Notes under the pieces: model-generated | Told to the model about the DNA's origin: nothing | The model's database searches: none | The model's input: the letters and a program-made list of their open reading frames with translations, nothing else | Assembly (NCBI GenBank): GCA_963573305.1 | Contig: OY754337.1 | Coordinates: forward strand, 53,209,164 to 53,273,163 | Direction: 5' to 3' | Source: Pyrrhosoma nymphula | Lineage: Eukaryota; Arthropoda; Insecta; Odonata; Coenagrionidae | Length of the DNA stretch: 64,000 nucleotides | Program-made: the position numbers and the translations under genes | Part shown: positions 36,831 to 46,921 of the stretch, piece after piece | Layout: every line of letters starts with the position of its first letter | How positions within the stretch are numbered: the stretch's first letter is position 1

Positions 36831-37246
36831 AAGTTTATTTTTTCCTGAAGCAATTTATACGCAAAATCTAGAGTTTATAACGCTAGTATAATATCACTAA
36901 TGACATAAATGGTGGAGACCCGGCCAGACACAGCAAGAACAAGATGACTCTCGGAGACTGGTAAGTTGAAAGTAAAGATTACTGGACTGAGAATTAAATG
37001 AAAATACAAGAAAAAATTGCAAAGAAGTACTTACACATCAACGAGTGGACCTTACAAAAATACGAATGTAGTGAACACATAATTCGTATGGGCGAAGAAA
37101 TAATGGTAAATATAGCTCGTGATAAGTTACCGTTGGGAAAAAGAAGTATAGGTTGGCCAAAAAAAGATGGTGTGATCACCTTAAAGTCGAGCAAGAATAA
37201 AAGGCAAAGGGATGAAGAAAAAACAGGCCATGTGCCTAATTTATAG

Positions 37247-37659
37247 AAGGAGGAAGAGGACTAACATCAACTACTCACTTGTAGATTATTTTTGAATGCT
37301 CCTACTCTTGACCTCATGACTCCCCGTTGTGGAGTTTTCTTTGAACACTCTCAATCATATTTATCCATTTTCCAGCCTTGAAGTTTCTTTTACGGTGAAC
37401 CTATTTAGCGGGATATCTCTACTAATAAAATTCAATGAATTTGGTCTCATTAATAATGAGGGAGGGAGGAATGTGGAAGGCCGTGATTGAGTGGAGGATG
37501 TTGGGTCAGAGGGGAAGGAGAAGAAAGAGAATATGTTTTATGGAAAGGGACGAAGAGAGGCAGAGCGTGTGCTGAAATTAAGAAAGAGATTGCGTACGTA
37601 GATTCAGGTATCAGGAGTATTTTTTTCTCACTCTAATTTAAACCTACCGTTAAGTTAGA
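37247..37659. other. No gene recognised
   Basis: Contains purine-rich stretch 37450-37600. Nothing identified. Confidence 0.25.
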
Positions 37660-38115
37660 TTACTGTGATGATGATTTACAAGGAAAAAAGCTCATCTTCA
37701 AGCTGATATCAAAATATCAGCCACTTATCGCAACATTTATCAACATATTTGCAAAAAAATATAGGCCGCTTTATATGGGATTTGGTGTGCCTGTGATCTC
37801 CACGGAGACATAAGAAATGAGGAGTTTTCAGTTACAGATCTCGTAGTAAATGTAACGGTGTGTAGTTTGTGTTTTTGCAATTATTGTCAAAAATACTCAA
37901 CGAAATACTATTTTTACAAAATTTAAAAAAAACTCTGCATTGAAATTATTTTCAGAGTAAGGTGTGTTTCAAATGTTTTCAAGTTTCAAATGCGTAAATG
38001 TTGTTAACTATTGAGAGGTTCAGTCTTTCAAAATAAGTTATGTGATATAAATATTATTATATTTACATGATGCATACTAAAAAAAGTTTTAATTTTTTAA
38101 TAAAATTTGAAAAAA
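37660..38115. repeat. Dispersed repeat, copy 2 of 2
   Basis: Matches 1560-2035 (see there): TGATATCAAAATATCAGCCA, TATATGGGATTTGGTG, and the AT-rich right part ending TAATAAAATTTGAAAA. It runs into a poly(A) tract at 38109-38130, which could be the tail of a retroposed copy. Confidence 0.45.
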
Positions 38116-38130
38116 AAAAAAAAAAAAAAA

Positions 38131-39404
38131 TGAAAATTTGTAAAAAAAAAACAATTATAACCAATGTTCCGCAACCTATGCCTCCCGACGACAGATGTTA
38201 ATTGTCCCCTGCGCCATTTTCATGTGCGTTAATTGTGGCCTTTATCGACATTGACGAGTCTACAAATCTCATCTTTCTTGGCTGTCGACAGTATCGGTGA
38301 TTAATAAATGGACTTGGATCGCTTATTTCGCGTACATTCGCTTATTATCCCAATATTATATGGATGTACCCAGATAGATCGCTTAGAAGTAGCTTGGGTA
38401 AACTCTACCAAACTATTTAATGATGGTTTTAATTTTTTTTTTAAATTACTGATCCGAATGACGCTGAGAATGACATGCTAAATACTCGTCGCAAGCTTTG
38501 TGACACCTAATAGTGTTAATAAAATTATATAAATTTTAATCTGTTAATTTTTATTTTTTATGAAAAAAGACTTCAAACAAATTTTAACTGACCTCGCACG
38601 ACATTAAGTTCAAAAAAATCAAAACATTTAATGTTGTGAATTTTTATTTGTTTTATCTTTAGCACTGGAACTGGACTTCATTTACCACTATTTTTGTAGA
38701 CGATCGGGCAATTCTTGTAGGCGGTCAGGATAGGAGTGCTGTAGCAAGTATTGGTGCTCAGAAAGGTTATACATGTGTCAAGCACCGAAATAAGTTCTAG
38801 TAATGCCGTTTCGCAACTTATTGTTAGTAGCCCGGCATATATCGGTTTAAGGCAAATTTAGTACATGATGTTGCACTTCATGACCTTCTAATGGACCAGG
38901 ATCAGAACGGGACCGGGGGGGGGGGGCACATTTCACACTGGACACATTTCACAATTGTAGAGCACTAAAAACAGGTGTGCCGAAAAAAAAAGAACGCCTA
39001 TCTAGCTCTTCTAGCTATAACAGCACGGATTCCAGGAAAACTCCAGCATTTCCTGGGTTTTCCAGGATATTTTCGATATCCCACCTGGGAGAGCTTGGGA
39101 CTGTTGATATGTTCATCTCAAAGGGGTCCTGAATACATCTCAAAAGGTCCGGCTTTGTTATTAATTATTTCAGGGTTAAAACTTAATTTTCTTGGGCTAT
39201 ACTTCCTTAAAAGTCAAGTTCCACCTGTTACGCCGCTTTAAAAACAACGATGAAATCAGAGATACCATAATTATATGCTGGAATCTCCAGATTTTTGTTG
39301 TTCCTTCAACAATTGGGATTCCCTGGAAACACTCTAAATTGGGGATACCAACCAGGCAATTTTTATTAAATTTCTTGTTAGTTAACAAATACCATAAATC
39401 TCTT
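38131..39404. other. No gene recognised; poly(G) run near 38917
   Basis: AT-rich. Homopolymer G run of about 11 at 38917-38927. Short motifs such as TTCCAGGAAAACTCC and TTTCCTGGGTTTTCCAGG at 39030-39070 repeat loosely. No gene identified. Confidence 0.3.
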
Positions 39405-39725
39405 ACGAGTAGTATCTCAAACTTCAAGTAGGTATAAAGAATATGTTTTACTTCTGCGTATCTTTGTATTCTGAAAGCTACATATTTCTAATAGCTCCCG
39501 CTACGGAGAAGATGATGCCCAAATATGGCTGATGTTGAGCGCCAAGCTATTTTACAGCAGCCATATTTTTCTTACGAGTACAATCTCAAATTCCAAGTTT
39601 TTATTGTTTGCTATAATTTTGCACATCTTTTTATCATGCATGCCACATAATTTTATTAGTTCCCCCAAAAGAGAAAATTGAGTCCGAATATGGCTAATTT
39701 TGAGCGTGAAGCCATTTTTGTTTTG
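39405..39725. repeat. Degenerate tandem duplication, unit about 165 bp
   Basis: CTTACGAGTAGTATCTCAAACTTCAAG at 39406 and CTTACGAGTACAATCTCAAATTCCAAG at 39572 open two diverged units. Each ends with ATATGGCT(G/A)AT.TTGAGCG...AAGC(T/C)ATTTT. No coding content recognised. Confidence 0.5.
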
Positions 39726-40211
39726 CTTCTAGATAAAAGAGGTTTAGTGACACGCGTAAAAATCATTCTAAGATTATTTTTCTGCTTAATTACTTTCAAG
39801 GTAAAAAAGCTCTCGAGTCTGAAACTTCCCCACTTTTTACAGTTTTCTCGAGTTGAAAACCAATTATTTTGTAGGAAAAATATGTGGACTTCTAGTGGTT
39901 TCAAATATAAAAGGAAAAATTTGGGGACTTTTTTCATGTGTGTAAAATAGTTTTAACAATCTATCCCCTGTCATAATTAGTTCTTGAGTTTTTACGATAG
40001 AGTAAGCATCAAAATTCGCAATAATTCGTATGCGCCATCTTGGAATAATGGCCGCGGCAAGATAACGAGGAGGTATAAACTTTTTAAATTGGCTGCATTC
40101 AACGACCATTCAAAGGCAACACGTAGGTATGTACTTGAATGATGAATTTTTATTAAATGGTCATGCAACCAATTTATTTTTCTTCGGATAAATTGACATT
40201 AAATGACCCTT

Positions 40212-40277
40212 GTGTGGAATCACTCCGTGCCACACACCATTGAGGTTGTTTGCACGGTACTTCGGGGATGCAGATGT
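40212..40277 (+). repeat. LINE 3'-end copy (GATGTA-tailed family)
   Basis: GTGTGGAATCACTCCGTGCC ACACACC-TTGAGG-TTTGCACGGTACTTCGGGGATGCAGATG: short, diverged member of the family at 27735-27932, lying directly before the tandem array. Confidence 0.45.
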
Positions 40278-40288
40278 ATTCACGTCAG

Positions 40289-40810
40289 GGAATAATTTGA
40301 AAATAGTGTTCCTTGAAAAAGAATTGGTTCACAAACGATCTTAAATTCGGGTACCGTTCAGATTTTCACTTCCATTTTTTTGAAAGAATTATTTTGATGC
40401 AGAAGAAGTTGGATGATTAAGACACAACAGCCTTTTTTACCACCGATTTTGCTTCATTTATTTGGAATAATTTGAAAATAGTGTTCCTTGAAAAAGAATT
40501 GGTTCACAAACCATCTTAAATTCGGGTACCGTTCAGATTTTCACTTCCATTTTTTTAAAAGAATTATTTTGATGCAGATGAAGTTGGATGATTAAGACAT
40601 AACAGCCTTTTTTACCACCGATTTTGCTTCATTCATTTGGAATAATTTGAAAATAGTGTTCCTTGAAAAAGAATTGGTTCACAAACGATCTTAAATTCGG
40701 GTACCGTTCAGATTTTCACTTCCATTTTTTTAAAAGAATTATTTTGATGCAGAAGAAGTTGGATGATTAAGACACAACAGCCTTTGTTTACCACCGATTT
40801 TGCTTCATTC
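40289..40810. repeat. Three tandem copies of a 175-bp unit
   Basis: AATAATTTGAAAATAGTGTT recurs at 40291, 40466 and 40641, i.e. with an exact 175-base period, and whole units differ at only a few positions (for example ACAAACGATC / ACAAACCATC). Landmarks in each unit are TCGGGTACCGTTCAGATTTT, GAAGTTGGATGATTAAGACA and ACCACCGATTTTGCTTCATT. There are no spacers between the copies. Near-identity suggests a recent amplification, i.e. a young minisatellite or the edge of a satellite. Confidence 0.9.
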
Positions 40811-41206
40811 TATCACACTTAGGGAATGGAATGGTTGTTGGGTGGAAACGGCAGCAAAATTGTTCTCGCAACATCATACAAGAGTAACGGATACCCAAAA
40901 CAGGGCTTTAGGTAAAGAAAAGGCGTTATTTCATACAACAAATAAGGAAAATAAATCTCTTGCTTTTATCATATTGAATAAATAAGTATTTTTATTTAAT
41001 TTTGTAAATATAATTATCATTATTATTAATTTTATTGTTCTAGGACCTTGTCCTGTGGAACATAAATCATTTTATACTCATTCATAATTCATTCAATGGA
41101 CAATCACAAACAACCATAGCGAACCGATGACCTTTCGGATAGCAGGCGAGGACGTTACGCCGCCGCCACCGAGGCCGGCACGTTATTAGACACATAAGGT
41201 CCACAC

Positions 41207-41212
41207 TTTATT
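41207..41212 (-). terminator. AATAAA polyadenylation signal overlapping the stop codon
   Basis: On the minus strand the last codons of the ZBED-like gene read ATG GAA TAA A, so AATAAA contains the stop codon. Further AATAAA signals on the same strand are found around 40990 and 41030, about 180-210 bases downstream, and may be the ones used. Confidence 0.4.
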
Positions 41213-42093
41213 CCATTTTCGTACGAGACATGTTGGTGTTGAGGAATAGAAGTTGCTGTAGCTCCTTCACATCTAGTCCTGAGCGTCTTTCGTTCACCTG
41301 ATTCTGTATCCTTGAGAAAACACGCTCGCAAGGGAGGGCTGTCGCAAGCATGTTGCACTTGTATGGGACCAACTTCGCCAAATTGGGGTACACGTGCTCA
41401 TTTTTCTTCCACCACCAGAACGGGTCCTGGTTGCGACTCAGCAGTTTATCCTCGAGATATCTGCGAACTTCCTTCTCCGCCATACTGGTCGGAGTACCGC
41501 GCGGCTGAACCTCTTCTACGATGCTGTCAAAGTCCTCCCAGGCGGAGAGTTTGCCCCTCTGATGGTCACTGTACGACCCCTTGACCTCTGAATCGCCCCT
41601 GTCCTGCTCGTCGTCTTTCTGATACTCTTCCCTGACCAGCGCGGTCACGGAGTCTATCGTGTCCTCCTTGGCGGTTTGACCGGCGTTGTCTCCTGGGAAC
41701 GCGTGGATCTTGAAGCGGGGGTCCAACAACGTGCTGATGGCCACCTCCTGCCATTGTTCCACACCCGAAAACTTCTCGTCCAGCCCGGCCGAGAGCTCGG
41801 AGATGACCGCTTTGACCCTCGAGTTGTAGCTGTTGCTGGCCGATAATTTGTAGCAAAGAGAGCGCAGACCTCGAGTCAGGACTAAGATCTGGCTCGCCGT
41901 TGTGTATGAGTCGCGGCTCATTTGAGCCACGACTTCTTCGAAGGGCTGAAGGACCGTGCTGAGCTGGGAGCAGATCTGCCATTCCTCGGAGGAAATGTAA
42001 GGCTGGTTCGAGTCTTCGAGCTCCTCCATGGCCCCAGTGACGGCGTCTTGCAGCTGCGAGAATCGTTGGATCATGAACAGCGTCGAATCCCAC
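41208..42093 (-). CDS. ZBED-like hAT transposase-derived protein, exon 2
   Basis: Second and last coding exon (residues 357-651 of a 651-residue protein). Its acceptor is TTTACCTGTCTCCAG followed by G at 42093. Joined to exon 1 the split codon AG/G gives arginine, and the junction reads DHPTR then WDSTLFM, the TRW-ST-M motif conserved in hAT transposases. Further on come TLLDPRFK (about 478-485), an acidic insert (VREEYQKDDEQDRGDSE), DPFWWWKKN (580-588) and the C-terminal dimerisation motif LPCERVFS, then RRSGLDVKELQQLLFLN. The glutamate of CERVFS (residue 613) corresponds by eye to the third catalytic residue of hAT enzymes. No stop or frameshift interrupts the 886 bases. GC-rich and CpG-rich compared with the intron. 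Confidence 0.85.
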
Positions 42094-44126
42094 CTGGAGA
42101 CAGGTAAATTAGGGAAATCGGAGGTAAAATACGACTACGGCATAGACTTGATGTCTTAAGGCGTAACCTTATGGCACTCAATTTGAGCCGTTGAGAGCAA
42201 AAGTGGTATCTTTGTTTTTTTTTGGTACGCTTTAGTTAGATACGCAGAAGCATTCCTCTCCCCGCATTTTATTTTATGCATGAGTGGTGTTAGTCTAACT
42301 TTTCCGCTAGAAAGCAACACTTTGGGATTAATATTTTTTCATTCCACTTTGAGCCTTATTTTCCAACAAGACTTGCCAATCATTATGTAATCCTAAATAA
42401 TATTTACTATTTTAGTATTGTATTTCTGTTTTAGTCATACTGTTCGGCTGTGATATGACAACTATATGCTCTGTATTTTTTCTTAGGTAAATTGCCACAG
42501 AACAATAAACATATTATTGTTATTAAAGACTTTTTGCTCTCAACTGCTCATTACAAAATTAGGATAACAGTAGAGTGCACAAATAATGTATAGTATACCA
42601 TACAAAATTCGATACGGTGATCTCGAATATAATAATCGTTCATTATTAATTTGTATTATTTCTGAAATAATTCTAGTTGAAGATAAAAATATAATTGTTA
42701 AACATTTTATTGAACTATGATTTTATTTGCCAATAACAGTGATTATTTTTTTTCGTTATTTTTGTGGATTTTTATTGCAACATACATATATTGTTTGAAG
42801 TATTCTTCACTAGGTGGCCCGAGTGAGAATACATTATTTTTGAATTAAATTAGTGCCACATAAAAATCAAGCAATTAGAGAATATTGACAAATATAATTA
42901 TGAAAATAATTTTACAAATCTTTTTCTGTTGTCGGCATGTAAGATCATAGCATAATGAAATATATGACAAATTATATTCTAAACTTGAATTTGATTTATT
43001 TAAGAAAGAACGCAATTTTCTGATGAACAACAATCATATTCGTGATAGCTGGTCAAATTCATCAGGATAGGTAATGTATATTTTCTTTCATTTAGTTCTT
43101 CACACTTGTGTTCATTGTAAAAGTGATCAAGCGTTAGATAACAAGTCAATCAAGAGGTTGCTGTCATTGATGAGGACTTTATTGGCAGAGGGCCACAGTA
43201 AAATAATGTAATAAACAAAACACCAATAATGATCGTGTAAAGTGTCTCCCATTCCATATCTTAATTCTTACCTACAAGCGTATCCGGATTTCTGACACAT
43301 TTTCTGATTCCAAATGGAAAAGAATCTGTCATTCGAAATATCTAATTCAAAACTAACCATTGACACAACAATGTATTGCATCAAATCTACTAATCAACAT
43401 TTAATTCACATTGAGTTACGGAAAAGTGTTTAAATTTTATGATCTCACAACCAAAACGTTGGCAAAAATAAAAAAAGGCAAGAAAAGAAACTCAAGACAA
43501 AAACGCGAATGGTGCCTTTTTTTTACTTTTTTTCGCTTTAAAAAATTCTTACCACTGTGATTCCTAATCCTCAAATTTTATGAAGCCAAACTATTTGCTG
43601 TAGAAGTCGACACGAACACTATTCGAATTCAAATCGAATGTTTCGCACATCTCTAACAATTGACGTGCATTACAGCATTAATGTTGTGATTGGTCACACC
43701 TCTAGGGAAAGCGGAATAAAAATCGGAGATATCAAATACTTTCCACTTATCTGTTTTTATTCCATTATGGTATTAAACACACTAAAGTCAATAAATAGAC
43801 TGTGATATGATGACTCTGACGCAATCTTATGTACTGATTGTAACTATCTCTCTCGAGTTATTAATGCAATTTATCGATTACGGTTGGACGGATAAATTAG
43901 TTAAATCAGCTTCTTAAACACTTGATCTTAACATGAAGCTGAAAATCAAACCTTACTGATTATCGCCGCTTGAGAACTTTGCTGTTGCTTGACTGTTTAC
44001 ATTCTTTATCACTGAAATGAATACATCTCTATCCCGGTTAAATTGGCTGATAATACTTTTTGAAACATTTAAACGGAAATATGTAAGCTTCATTAGGTGA
44101 ACTGCATTTACTTTTCCAGTAAAAAA

Positions 44127-44200
44127 ATACATTGAGTCCATTAATTGACTGCTCCACTCCATGCATGGAGTGGAGCAGTCAATTAATGGACTCAATGTAT
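44127..44200. repeat. Perfect 74-bp palindrome
   Basis: ATACATTGAGTCCATTAATT ... ATGCAT ... AATTAATGGACTCAATGTAT: 37 bases on each side of 44163.5 are exact reverse complements, without any spacer. It lies in the intron of the ZBED-like gene. Not related in sequence to the fold-back family elsewhere in the window. Confidence 0.95.
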
Positions 44201-44382
44201 CGGTATTACTAAATATGCCAAAATCCGCTAAAAATTATCATAGGAAAAAAAATGCCCAGAGCAGAAATTAATTAAATTTGCTATATTTTATATCTTAAAA
44301 ATCTTTTCCGTATCCCTGATCATAAAAAAGTTATCAAGATAAGTAATTTTTAAAGGTATCCTTATTACGGAGTGAATTTCAT

Positions 44383-44985
44383 GTGTCATATAAATTGCCT
44401 AATTCTATTAAAATCATGTTTGTCCATTGCAAAGACAAGGTTAATTCAATGAAGAAAAGTGGTATTTATGAACTAGCCTGTGGTGACTGTGAGGGTGTGT
44501 ATGTGGGGCTGACTTCAAGATGTTTCGAAATCATGACAAAGGAACATTATATTGCTTTCAAAAACAATCATGACGAGTAGAGCAACTTATCAAAACACCT
44601 TTTAAACAGAGCCACTATAATTATTTAAATATGAAAGTGTTGCATTTCACTAACGATCGACTAGAGCTCAACGCTTTCGAGCAGCTCGAAATTTTAAAAA
44701 GAATTCGTGACCCAAGAGTTTACCTCCTGAATGAATGTTTGTTTCCCCCCAATTCCCCCATCCTCTCGGCTGTTGTACAATAACAAGTCCTCCCCTCCAC
44801 AATTTTCTTCCCTTTCCCTTCCCCTCCTTCCCCCTTCCACCTACTGTGTTAACGTAAATAAGGATTTGTTATGTTTTTTAATCACCTGAAGATGATGCTT
44901 AAGCATTAAAACCCGCGTCGAGTATGTTTGAATTTTTCCTGGGGTGTTGTAAACGTTTCCCCATGAAATAAATTTATGACACTAT
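44383..44985 (+). pseudogene. Penelope-like element, GIY-YIG endonuclease end
   Basis: The frame from 44383 encodes YKLPNSIKIMF, then KKSGIYELACGDCEGVYVGL and TKEHYIAFKNNHDE before a stop. GIY followed by C--C and YVG, then the EH-A-KNNHD stretch, is the GIY-YIG endonuclease layout of Penelope-like retroelements. After the stop, another frame gives RLELNAFEQLEILKRI and VYLLNE, the usual C-terminal tail. The arginine position after YVG is kept (TSRCFE), though the following TR/R context is altered (EIMTKEH). A pyrimidine-rich 3' region (44730-44840) and the CTGAAGA module (44886-44919) complete the element end. The RT domain is missing: 5'-truncated. Confidence 0.75.
44886..44919 (+). ncRNA. 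Hammerhead-like core module at Penelope-like 3' end
   Basis: CTGAAGATGATGC, a short TTAA turn, GCATTA, AAAAC, CCGC, GTC. The ATGC/GCAT pairing forms a small helix II; AAAAC replaces GAAAC; helix III would be A-U and C-G closing CCGC. It lies just downstream of the Penelope-like coding end, which connects the module to that retroelement class. A near-identical copy on the minus strand at about 51474-51508 follows a similar pyrimidine-rich region. Confidence 0.4.
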
Positions 44986-45258
44986 GGAAAAGTACTAGTA
45001 ATAGTCTAATACTAACTACCACTAATACTCTTACTCTATCACTATTAGTGCATGCCAATGCTTTTTCGAGTATCCATAGTAACTACAAAATGCTTTTTAC
45101 CAAATGTTTGAGTTTCCAATTGTTTTATAAAATTTCGGGGAAAAATTCGCTAAGTGTTCTCATATAGGTGTTTTGCAAAGAGTATGGTGTAATAATTGTT
45201 TTTATAACTTCTTGCGTGCAGTGGATGACTATGTAGCTGGAATACAGAAAAAAATTCT

Positions 45259-45590
45259 ATGACGGAAACTGAGATGCAGAGAAGTGTTTTGGAAGAGTGG
45301 GTAATGATTGAAAAGGTGATAATGGAGGGGGCACAAGAAACCTTTGGTGAAGAGAGAAGGGAGAGAATTCAGGAATGGTTCGATGAAGCTTGTAGACAGG
45401 CCATAGAGGAGAAATACAGAGCTAAAGAAAACATAATGCAGAGGGAAATTCGAAGTAAATCCGAGAAGTATAAAGAACTAAGAAAGAAAGCACATAGAAT
45501 AGGTAAACAAAAGAAGAGAGCAATGTACAAAAGGAAGATGCAGGAAATAGAAGTCAGGTTTAGGTTACTTAAGCATGGTATTAAAAATGC
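45259..45590 (+). pseudogene. RTE-type LINE fragment (linker between endonuclease and RT)
   Basis: The frame contains EGAQETFGEERRERIQEWFD, EACRQAIEEKYRAKE, YKELRKKAHRIGKQKKR and a final MQEIE. The pattern KEWFDEEC--AIEEKN-AR ... YKELRREANRI-R-KK is typical of the linker between the endonuclease and reverse transcriptase domains in RTE-clade LINEs. Neither catalytic domain is present, so it is a fragment. It lies in the intron of, and opposite to, the ZBED-like gene. Confidence 0.65.
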
Positions 45591-45600
45591 TTGCCTACGC

Positions 45601-45812
45601 AGCCTAGAGAAAGAGACGAGGAGCGTAAGTTTGGCAACAGCGCTCTCCATAAGGCCTCCGACCAAAGGTGGAACGCTCTATATATAGATGAATTAGTGTG
45701 GTATTGAAAATGTGTCTATGTGGCCTAGATGAAGAATCGTGGAGCATAAGTTTGGCAACAGCACTCTCCATGAGGCACATTTTTTCAACCAAATTTGAAA
45801 CGTTCTGCATGT
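45601..45812 (+). repeat. Short dispersed repeat, two direct copies
   Basis: GAGGAGCGTAAGTTTGGCAA CAGCGCTCTCCATAAGG at 45618 and TGGAGCATAAGTTTGGCAAC AGCACTCTCCATGAGG at 45740, each followed about 20-25 bases on by GGAACGCTCTATATA or GAAACGTTCTGCATG. An inverted copy is at 4241-4304. Directly downstream of an RTE-type LINE piece, hence possibly part of a LINE or SINE end. Confidence 0.55.
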
Positions 45813-45851
45813 AGTTGTAGAGGAACTTGATCAATTTGTTAACAATCTCAC

Positions 45852-46921
45852 CTTGTCGGGTGGTCTTCGAGCAATCCCTTCGGTGGGGTGATGCCAGTCT
45901 GCTGCCTCAGAAGCTCGTCGTTGGCCGAAGGGTCCCCCTTGAAGTACGACACCACGGCCTTGACCTTCTCCAGCGTCTTCCTGACCTCCTTTTTGTGAAT
46001 GGCCTTCTGCACTACGGAGTTGAGGGATCGGGCGTAGCAGTCAATGTGCGGCCAGCCCAACTCTTGAATCACGGCGCCCTTCACCTCCGCATCGTCGCCC
46101 GAGACGACAACGGAGATCTTCCCGTCCAAGTCCCACTCTTTTGCGATGCGTCGCAGGACCTCGGCGCATTTCTCGCTCGTGCAGGGACCGACGAAAGTCG
46201 CGCACTCCAGCAGGAACGAGTTAAACTCGAAGTCGTCCCCGACGAAGTGAGCCATGACCGCCAGGTAGACGTCGTCCGACCTGGACGTCCAGGAATATAG
46301 GGAGAAGCAGACGCTCTTTGCTTGCCCTTCAACCTTGGCGCTAACCTCATTCAAGCACTTTTGATAGAGGCCTGGCATCGCCACGCTGGAGAGGTAGTTC
46401 CTGTTGGGTAGATGGTAGAGGGTGTTCAGAGCTCGGGTGTACTCAACGAATCCCCTGTCTTCGACGATCCCAAAGGGCTGAAGATCACAGATGAACAGGT
46501 TCACCAGCGCGTCGTCGATTCTCTTCTTGGCCTCGTAATCCAGGTTCTTCGCGCGGCCGTGTCCCCCTCCGGCCGAGGAGGCGAAACGACGGCGCTGTGA
46601 AAAGCGAGCAGTTCTCGAGAACAAAGCACTGGTCGTCTGCGTCTTTGGCTGCGTCGTCGCGGAGTTACCTGGCTCCGAGGCCGTGGAACTCTTGTTTGCG
46701 CCGCCTGATGAGGACTGCGCACTGGAGACGGGTCTGTTCTTCTGGTGTTTGTTGCGGAAAACTAAAGTGTGGTGAACTCTCTCGAAGTGTCTCTTCAAGT
46801 TCGTCGTCGATGTCTTGAACGAAACTCTTCTCTTGCAAATGTTACACGACGCGTAGTCTCCTCCTTCATCTTCGAAGTGATCCCAAATGACACTGATTTT
46901 TCTTCGTCCGGCCGGCGGCAT
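45852..46921 (-). CDS. ZBED-like hAT transposase-derived protein, exon 1 with BED zinc finger
   Basis: First coding exon (residues 1-356 plus two bases of codon 357). The ATG at 46921 has the context ACAAAAAATGCC, and an in-frame TAA lies about 20 bases upstream. A BED zinc finger spans roughly residues 8-51 (IWDHFEDEGGDYASC at 12-26, CNIC at 26-29, H45 and H50). A Ser/Thr/Gln-rich linker (65-100) follows, then the hAT RNase-H-like fold. In SLYSWTSRSDD (207-217) the residue two before WT is Tyr209 where active hAT enzymes have the first catalytic Asp. The second acidic motif is VSGDDAEV (273-280). The usual C--H motif appears as CYARSLN (295-301), His to Arg. The rest of the fold is in exon 2. 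The uninterrupted, GC-rich frame suggests selection as a host gene; an intact transposase is the alternative. No flanking hAT inverted repeats were found. Confidence 0.85.

Larger units (their letters stand above)
36255..37246 (+). pseudogene. LINE C-terminal remnants split by SINEs
   Basis: Two short pieces on the same strand resemble the end of a LINE polyprotein. The first is VDGKVIPQNIKFKYLGN (36262-36312), like the FKYLG motif after the RT domain. The second is HIIRMGEEI followed by GKRSIGWPKKDG (37075-37170), like the GH--RM ... G+R-GRP+K motif near the C terminus. Between them are two inverted tRNA-like SINE heads. Neither piece keeps a long frame. The first match is weak, the second better. 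Confidence 0.4.
42094..45851 (-). other. Intron of the ZBED-like gene (3758 bp)
   Basis: The donor, on the minus strand, is GACAAG then GTGAGA at 45851 and the acceptor ends CTCCAG at 42094. The coding lengths (1070 and 886) sum to 1956 bases, an exact multiple of three, and the split codon joins conserved motifs, so the intron is well supported. It is AT-rich and hosts a perfect palindrome (44127-44200), a Penelope-like end (44383-44985), an RTE-type LINE piece (45259-45590) and a duplicated short repeat (45601-45812). From 42110 to 43950 I see nothing recognisable. Confidence 0.8.

Noticed and set aside
40289..40810. CRISPR array
   Set aside because: Whole 175-bp units are repeated without variable spacers, in a eukaryotic transposon context.
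41566..42093. 175-codon frame overlapping ZBED-like exon 2 in another frame
   Set aside because: Arg/Gly/His-rich product of GC-rich codons; the hAT motifs are in the other frame.
45827..46350. Long open frames opposite or out of frame to ZBED-like exon 1
   Set aside because: Shadow frames of a GC-rich coding exon; the BED/hAT frame explains the region.
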